The notes under the pieces are model-generated. The model was not told the origin of the DNA. It made no database searches and was given only the letters and a program-made list of their open reading frames with translations. Positions 16,982-20,596 of a DNA stretch of 20,596 nucleotides are shown here, one piece after another. Within the stretch, counting starts at the first letter, position 1; every line of letters starts with the position of its first letter. The position numbers were made by a program, and so were the translations under genes. The stretch is from Pseudomonadota bacterium (lineage in GTDB: Bacteria; Pseudomonadota; Gammaproteobacteria; Burkholderiales; Burkholderiaceae): positions 1-20,596 of the forward strand of contig CAUJJP010000047.1 of assembly GCA_963205525.1 (NCBI GenBank), written 5' to 3'.

Positions 16982-19342
16982 TCAGAAGGTCGATCCGAGC
17001 ACCGAGGCGTCGACGTCCAGCTTGGCCAGCGCGCTGCGCGTGGCGCGCACGGTCAGCGCCTCGTCCTGTGCCGGCAGCAGCAGCCCGGCCTGCAGGAAGG
17101 ACGCCAGGCGCTGCTGCTGGAACAGCACACAGCGTCCCTTGGGGCCGACGAACAGGCTGAGCTGGCGGCGCAGGCCCTGCCAGGCCAACTGCACCGCCTC
17201 GTTGCGGCCGCGGTATTCCAGCATGTACCAGCTGCCGACCTGCAGTTCGCGTGCCCAGGCCACCATCGCCTGGCTCGGCATCGAGCCGCCCTCGGTCACG
17301 ACCTCGAGGTCGTCGCTCTCGTGGCCCGAGAGGTCGAGCACGATGGCCTCGTCGATCACCACATCGTCGGCGTCGGGCAGCAACTCCTCCAGCGACTCCA
17401 GTCGCTCCATCATCTCCTGCAGCCGCTCGTGCGGGATCACCGCCGCCTTGGCGGTGAAGGCCGCGGCCAGGGAGTCGTTGAGCTGGCGGATGTGCTCGTC
17501 CTGCCTGGCGCTTTCGATGCCGGCCACGCCCATGCCTTCACGCAAGGCCTTGAGCAGCGCCGGCAGGCGGCGGATGACCTCGGCGCGCTCCTCGCGCGTG
17601 ACCTTGGCGCTGGCCGACCAGATCAGGTCTGCCGCGGCGCGCTTCATGGCGCGCGTGCGCTCGCCCTGGGCGCCGTCGCGCACGCCGCAGGTGGCGAGCA
17701 CGTCGGCCCAGACCTGGAACAGGAACTGGCGCACGCCGTCCTGCACCGGCACCTCGTTGAGCATGCGGCGCAGCTCGATGGTGTACTGGATCGCCATCGT
17801 CTCGCGCTGCTCGACCTGCTGCGCCAGCGACACCCCTTTGCGCGAGGCCTCGTTCTCGTTCTTGAACCAGTGCTCGAGGAACTTCTCGAACTCGGTCAGC
17901 ACGGTCTGGAAGACGCGCCGGCCGGTGTCGGGGTAGGCCTCCACCACCTGCACGATGCGCTTGATCTCCTTGCCCAGGGCCTCGCTCACGTTGCCGCCGG
18001 CACCGCTGTCGAAGCCGAGCACGCAGGCGCCCATGCGGTCGATCAGCCGGCGCGCCGGGTGGTCCACGGTGGCGAAGAAGTCGGGCTCGCTCACCGCCAC
18101 CCGCAGCACCGGCATCTGCAGCCGGGCGAACCAGACCCGGATCGTGGCCGGGATCTGGTCCTCGGTCAGGATGCTCTGGAACAGCAGGGCGACGATCTCT
18201 ATCGTCGCGCGCTCCTCAGGCGAGGCGGCGGCGCGCTTGAGGCTGGCGCGGCGCTGGTGCAGCTCGTCGAGCATCACCGGCGCGGTGGCCTCGGCGCCGG
18301 TCTTGCCGTCCGGGGTGAGCCGCCTGCGGATGCCGATCTGCGCCGTGTCTATCGCCTGCGACAGGCCGGGCGAGAGCGCGCGCGGACGCGTCGGAGCGAG
18401 GAAGTTGGGCACGTGGCGGCCGACCAGGCGGTTCAGCCGGCCGAGCACCGCCTCCACGTGCTCGGAGCCGCGTGGCAGGGCGCCGGCGCGCGTCATCATG
18501 CGCGTCTCATCGCCCACGTAGCCGCGCGGCGCGCCGCCCGGGGTGGCCGGGCCACCGGACCCGAATCCCGAGCCGCCGAAACCCGAATCCAGCCCGCGCT
18601 CGCCGGCCGGGAACTGGCTGGACGAGGCGAACCCGGAGGCCCCGGCGCCGGAGCTTGGCGCGCCGGGCAGCGGCGTGTTGCGGTTGCGGCGGATGAAGGG
18701 GCGCAGGTCGACGTCGGGCAGCACGTGGCGCTCGACCAGCCAGCGGTTGGCCTCGTGGAAGCTGGCCTCCACCAGGTGCGCGAACTCCTCGTGCAGCGTC
18801 GGCTGCAGTTCGCGCCAGTCCGACTGCGTGAGTCCGCTGGCGCGCCAGGCGTCGACCACGATGCGCGCCAGCACGTGCGCGCGCAGCAGATCCTGCGGTT
18901 CGAGCTCGGCGCGCTGCTCCAGGTGGGCGATGCGCGAGCGCAGGTCCGAGAACTCCCAGGAGGCGCGGTCCATGATCGCCAGCGCCAGCCGCGAGGTCAT
19001 GATCTCGAGCTCTATGGTGTCGTCGTCGACGAGCGACATGGTGTTCACCGTCACGCCGCCGGCGGGGGCGAACTCGCCGACCCGCGATGCCGAGACGCCG
19101 TACAGCAGCGCATTGCGCAGGCCGCCGACCATGGCGCGGTGCCAGGCCGGTGCCAGCTTCATGATGTGCTGCACCAGGTCGCGCCGACGCATCATGGCGG
19201 CGTGCTCGGCAGGCTTGTCGAGCAGGGACTTGGCGGTGTTGCAGGCGTCCTGCACCAGCGGCGCCAGGCCCTTGACCAGCTCTTCCGTGTACAGCCGTCT
19301 GGCCTGCCCGGCGAGGGTCTGGAATGCGGCGCCGGTGACCAT
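16982..19342 (-). CDS. DUF1631 family protein
   Basis: The 786-residue protein has the pattern of DUF1631, a large proteobacterial family of unknown function. Matching segments are DLVQHIMKLAPAWHRAMVGG, DDDTIELEIMTSRLA, WRASGLTQSDWRELQPTLHE, IEIVALLFQSILTEDQIPAT, VWFARLQMPVLRVAVSEPDF, HPARRLIDRMGACVLGF and KEIKRIVQVVEAYPDTGRRV. The C-terminal part (about 695-760, ELQVGSWYMLEYRGRNEAVQ) resembles a PilZ-like beta barrel seen at the end of this family. Residues 221-278 are a Gly/Ser/Pro-rich linker, probably disordered. No signal peptide or membrane segment is seen, so it is probably cytosolic. ATG 19342 gives a plausible N-terminus, but only a weak ribosome site precedes it. It lies 46 bp downstream of secF on the same strand. 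A c-di-GMP or envelope-signalling role would be speculation. Confidence 0.9.
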   Translation of the reverse strand: MVTGAAFQTLAGQARRLYTEELVKGLAPLVQDACNTAKSLLDKPAEHAAMMRRRDLVQHIMKLAPAWHRAMVGGLRNALLYGVSASRVGEFAPAGGVTVNTMSLVDDDTIELEIMTSRLALAIMDRASWEFSDLRSRIAHLEQRAELEPQDLLRAHVLARIVVDAWRASGLTQSDWRELQPTLHEEFAHLVEASFHEANRWLVERHVLPDVDLRPFIRRNRNTPLPGAPSSGAGASGFASSSQFPAGERGLDSGFGGSGFGSGGPATPGGAPRGYVGDETRMMTRAGALPRGSEHVEAVLGRLNRLVGRHVPNFLAPTRPRALSPGLSQAIDTAQIGIRRRLTPDGKTGAEATAPVMLDELHQRRASLKRAAASPEERATIEIVALLFQSILTEDQIPATIRVWFARLQMPVLRVAVSEPDFFATVDHPARRLIDRMGACVLGFDSGAGGNVSEALGKEIKRIVQVVEAYPDTGRRVFQTVLTEFEKFLEHWFKNENEASRKGVSLAQQVEQRETMAIQYTIELRRMLNEVPVQDGVRQFLFQVWADVLATCGVRDGAQGERTRAMKRAAADLIWSASAKVTREERAEVIRRLPALLKALREGMGVAGIESARQDEHIRQLNDSLAAAFTAKAAVIPHERLQEMMERLESLEELLPDADDVVIDEAIVLDLSGHESDDLEVVTEGGSMPSQAMVAWARELQVGSWYMLEYRGRNEAVQLAWQGLRRQLSLFVGPKGRCVLFQQQRLASFLQAGLLLPAQDEALTVRATRSALAKLDVDASVLGSTF

Positions 19343-19388
19343 GGAGGCTGCGCGTGGGGGGCTGGTTTCGAGGGGGCTGCGAACGACT

Positions 19389-20432
19389 CTACACCACGGC
19401 CCCGGCGTTCGGATCGTTCGGGTCCAGCTCCTTGGCGCCGGCCTTCACCAGGTCCTCGCGCTTGACGCCCAGCCACATCGCGGTGGCGGCGGCGACGAAC
19501 ACCGAGGAGTAGATGCCGAACAGGATGCCTATCGTGAGCGCCATCGCGAAGTAGTGCAGCGTCGGCCCGCCGAAGATCAGCATCGACAGCACCATCATCT
19601 GGGTCGAGCCGTGGGTGATGATGGTGCGGCTGATGGTGCTCGTGATCGCGTGGTCTATGACCTGCACCGTGCTCAGCTTGCGGTAGCGGCGGAAGGATTC
19701 GCGGATGCGGTCGAAGATGACCACCGACTCGTTCACCGAATAGCCCAGCACCGCCAGCACCGCCGCCAGCACGGCGAGCGAGAACTCCCACTGGAAGAAG
19801 GCGAAGAAGCCCAGGATGATGACGACGTCGTGCAGGTTGGCGACGATCGCCGAGACCGCGAACTTCCACTCGAAGCGCAGCGCGAGGTAGATCATGATGC
19901 CGGCGATGGTGGCCAGCAGCGCGTAGACGCCCTTCTCGTACAGCTCGGCGCCAACCGAGGGGCCGACGAACTCGGTGCGCATGAGCTTGAGCGGCTCGGC
20001 GTTGCCTGCCGCGCCCGCCACGTCGCAGGCGGCACGGCTCACCGCGTCGCCCTCGGGCGTGGTGTAGGACTTGTTGACGACCTGGCCCTGCTCGGCCTTG
20101 CAGAGCTGCCCGAAGACCTGGCCCGCGAGCGCGTCCTGGCGCTGGCCGGCGCGCACCGGCAGCCGGATCAGCACGTCGCGCGAGGTGCCGAAGTTCTGCA
20201 CCTGCACCTCGCCCAGGCCGAGCGACTCGATCGCGCCGCGCGCGCGGTCGATGTCCGCCGGCTGCGCGTACTGCACCTCCAGCACGGTGCCGCCGGTGAA
20301 CTCGATGGACAGATGCAGGCCGCGGGTGGCGAGGAAGAACACCGCCGCCACGAAGGTGAGGAAGGAGATCGCGTTCAACACCACCGCGTGGCGCATGAAC
20401 GGGATGTCGCGGTGGATCTTGAAGAACTCCAT
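19389..20432 (-). CDS. secF: Protein translocase subunit SecF
   Basis: SecF pairs with SecD in the inner membrane and uses the proton gradient to help proteins leave SecYEG on the periplasmic side. The 347-residue protein has TM1 (about 17-36), the periplasmic first domain with SIEFTGGTVLEVQYAQP (42-58), and a block of five TM segments from about 168 to 325. The TM4 signature is LGYSVNESVVIFDRIRE (229-245), followed by TSTISRTIITHGSTQMM. It is longer than many SecF proteins because of extra residues at about 105-150 in the periplasmic domain, including Cys111 and Cys136. ATG 20432 (MEFFKIHRDIPFMRH) is preceded by ACGGAG, and an in-frame start at 20495 would add 21 non-conserved residues. secD should lie upstream, beyond the right edge; none of the three minus-strand frames in 20433-20596 looks like a SecD C-terminus. 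Confidence 0.96.
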   Translation of the reverse strand: MEFFKIHRDIPFMRHAVVLNAISFLTFVAAVFFLATRGLHLSIEFTGGTVLEVQYAQPADIDRARGAIESLGLGEVQVQNFGTSRDVLIRLPVRAGQRQDALAGQVFGQLCKAEQGQVVNKSYTTPEGDAVSRAACDVAGAAGNAEPLKLMRTEFVGPSVGAELYEKGVYALLATIAGIMIYLALRFEWKFAVSAIVANLHDVVIILGFFAFFQWEFSLAVLAAVLAVLGYSVNESVVIFDRIRESFRRYRKLSTVQVIDHAITSTISRTIITHGSTQMMVLSMLIFGGPTLHYFAMALTIGILFGIYSSVFVAAATAMWLGVKREDLVKAGAKELDPNDPNAGAVV

Positions 20433-20476
20433 CGTCGTGCTCCGTGTTCTCAGAGCCTGTGAAGATATGAATCGTG

Positions 20477-20590
20477 CCCGCGCCGGGGTGGCCAAGGGCG
20501 CTGGCGTAGGCGCGACGCGCGGCCCGGGCTCGCCGCCCGGGCAAGCGGCGCAACACCCGCCAGCGCCCTTGGCCGCCCCGGCCCTGCGGG
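20477..20590. repeat. Large nested palindromic element upstream of secF
   Basis: Two 25-bp arms, 20482-20506 and 20558-20582, are reverse complements with one mismatch. The shared core of each is ggccaagggcgctggcg or its complement. Beyond a 3-base bulge the stem extends five more pairs (cccgc 20477-20481 with gcggg 20586-20590). Inside the 51-bp spacer a second hairpin has arms gcccgggc (20522-20529 and 20535-20542) with loop tcgcc. The flank toward secF carries agagcctgtgaagatatgaa (20452-20471). The structure is seen directly. It could be a REP/BIME-like repeat, a MITE, or an RNA structure between secD and secF; I cannot tell which from one copy. Confidence 0.75.
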
Positions 20591-20596
20591 TAGGCC

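Noticed and set aside
17321..19465. A 714-codon plus-strand open frame opposite DUF1631
   Set aside because: It is a shadow of the DUF1631 gene in a GC-rich genome, with no family match and no plausible start.
20452..20471. The sequence agagcctgtgaagatatgaa as an insertion-sequence end
   Set aside because: It loosely resembles some IS termini, but no matching inverted end, target duplication or transposase is visible in the window.
20433..20596. A SecD C-terminus reading into the right edge on the minus strand
   Set aside because: None of the three frames shows the hydrophobic transmembrane end expected of SecD. The sequence is explained by the palindromic element.

Overview
The window is very GC-rich, almost fully coding chromosomal DNA with mostly housekeeping genes. 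Gene content and order point to a betaproteobacterium, most likely Burkholderiales or a close relative. The evidence is the glycolytic run next to purEK and sua5, the def-fmt pair divergent from a LysM/dprA/smg run, and a DUF1631 protein beside secF. I cannot name a genus. I see no rRNA, tRNA, CRISPR array, prophage or transposase gene, and no gene-free stretch longer than about 300 bases.

Layout, left to right. Positions 1-4572 are all minus strand: fba (class II aldolase), an unrecognised helical-repeat protein, purE, purK and the 5' two thirds of sua5, which runs off the left edge. A lone plus-strand gene (4813-5817) encodes a GHKL ATPase fused to a STAS-like DUF4325 domain. It is divergent from fba and convergent with pyk. 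Positions 5849-10954 are minus strand: pgk, maeB (malic enzyme with a phosphotransacetylase-like domain) and pyk. Positions 11083-13888 are also minus strand: def and fmt (overlapping by one base), a small lipoprotein, and an exported GIN-domain (DUF2807) protein. A 250-bp divergent intergenic region with a perfect 10-bp-stem hairpin separates def from the plus-strand run of LysM protein, dprA and smg (14139-16927). That run converges on a minus-strand DUF1631 gene (16982-19342), followed by secF (19389-20432). The right edge holds a large nested palindrome upstream of secF.

Function. pgk, fba and pyk are core glycolysis/gluconeogenesis, and MaeB links malate to pyruvate beside pyruvate kinase. 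PurE and PurK together carry out carboxylation of AIR in purine synthesis. Sua5 makes the threonylcarbamoyl donor for tRNA t6A. Fmt and Def add and remove the N-formyl group of initiator methionine. DprA loads RecA on incoming single-stranded DNA. SecF is part of the SecDF translocation-assist complex.

The most notable points are departures from the usual betaproteobacterial order. An unrecognised alpha-helical protein sits where purC is expected between fba and purE. A regulatory ATPase/STAS-like fusion sits between fba and pyk, and maeB sits between pyk and pgk. No gap gene is next to pgk. Non-coding structures worth checking are the palindromic element before secF, three 13-bp tandem repeats in the fba leader, and the hairpin between def and the LysM gene. 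I found no clear evidence of a wholly new multi-gene system.
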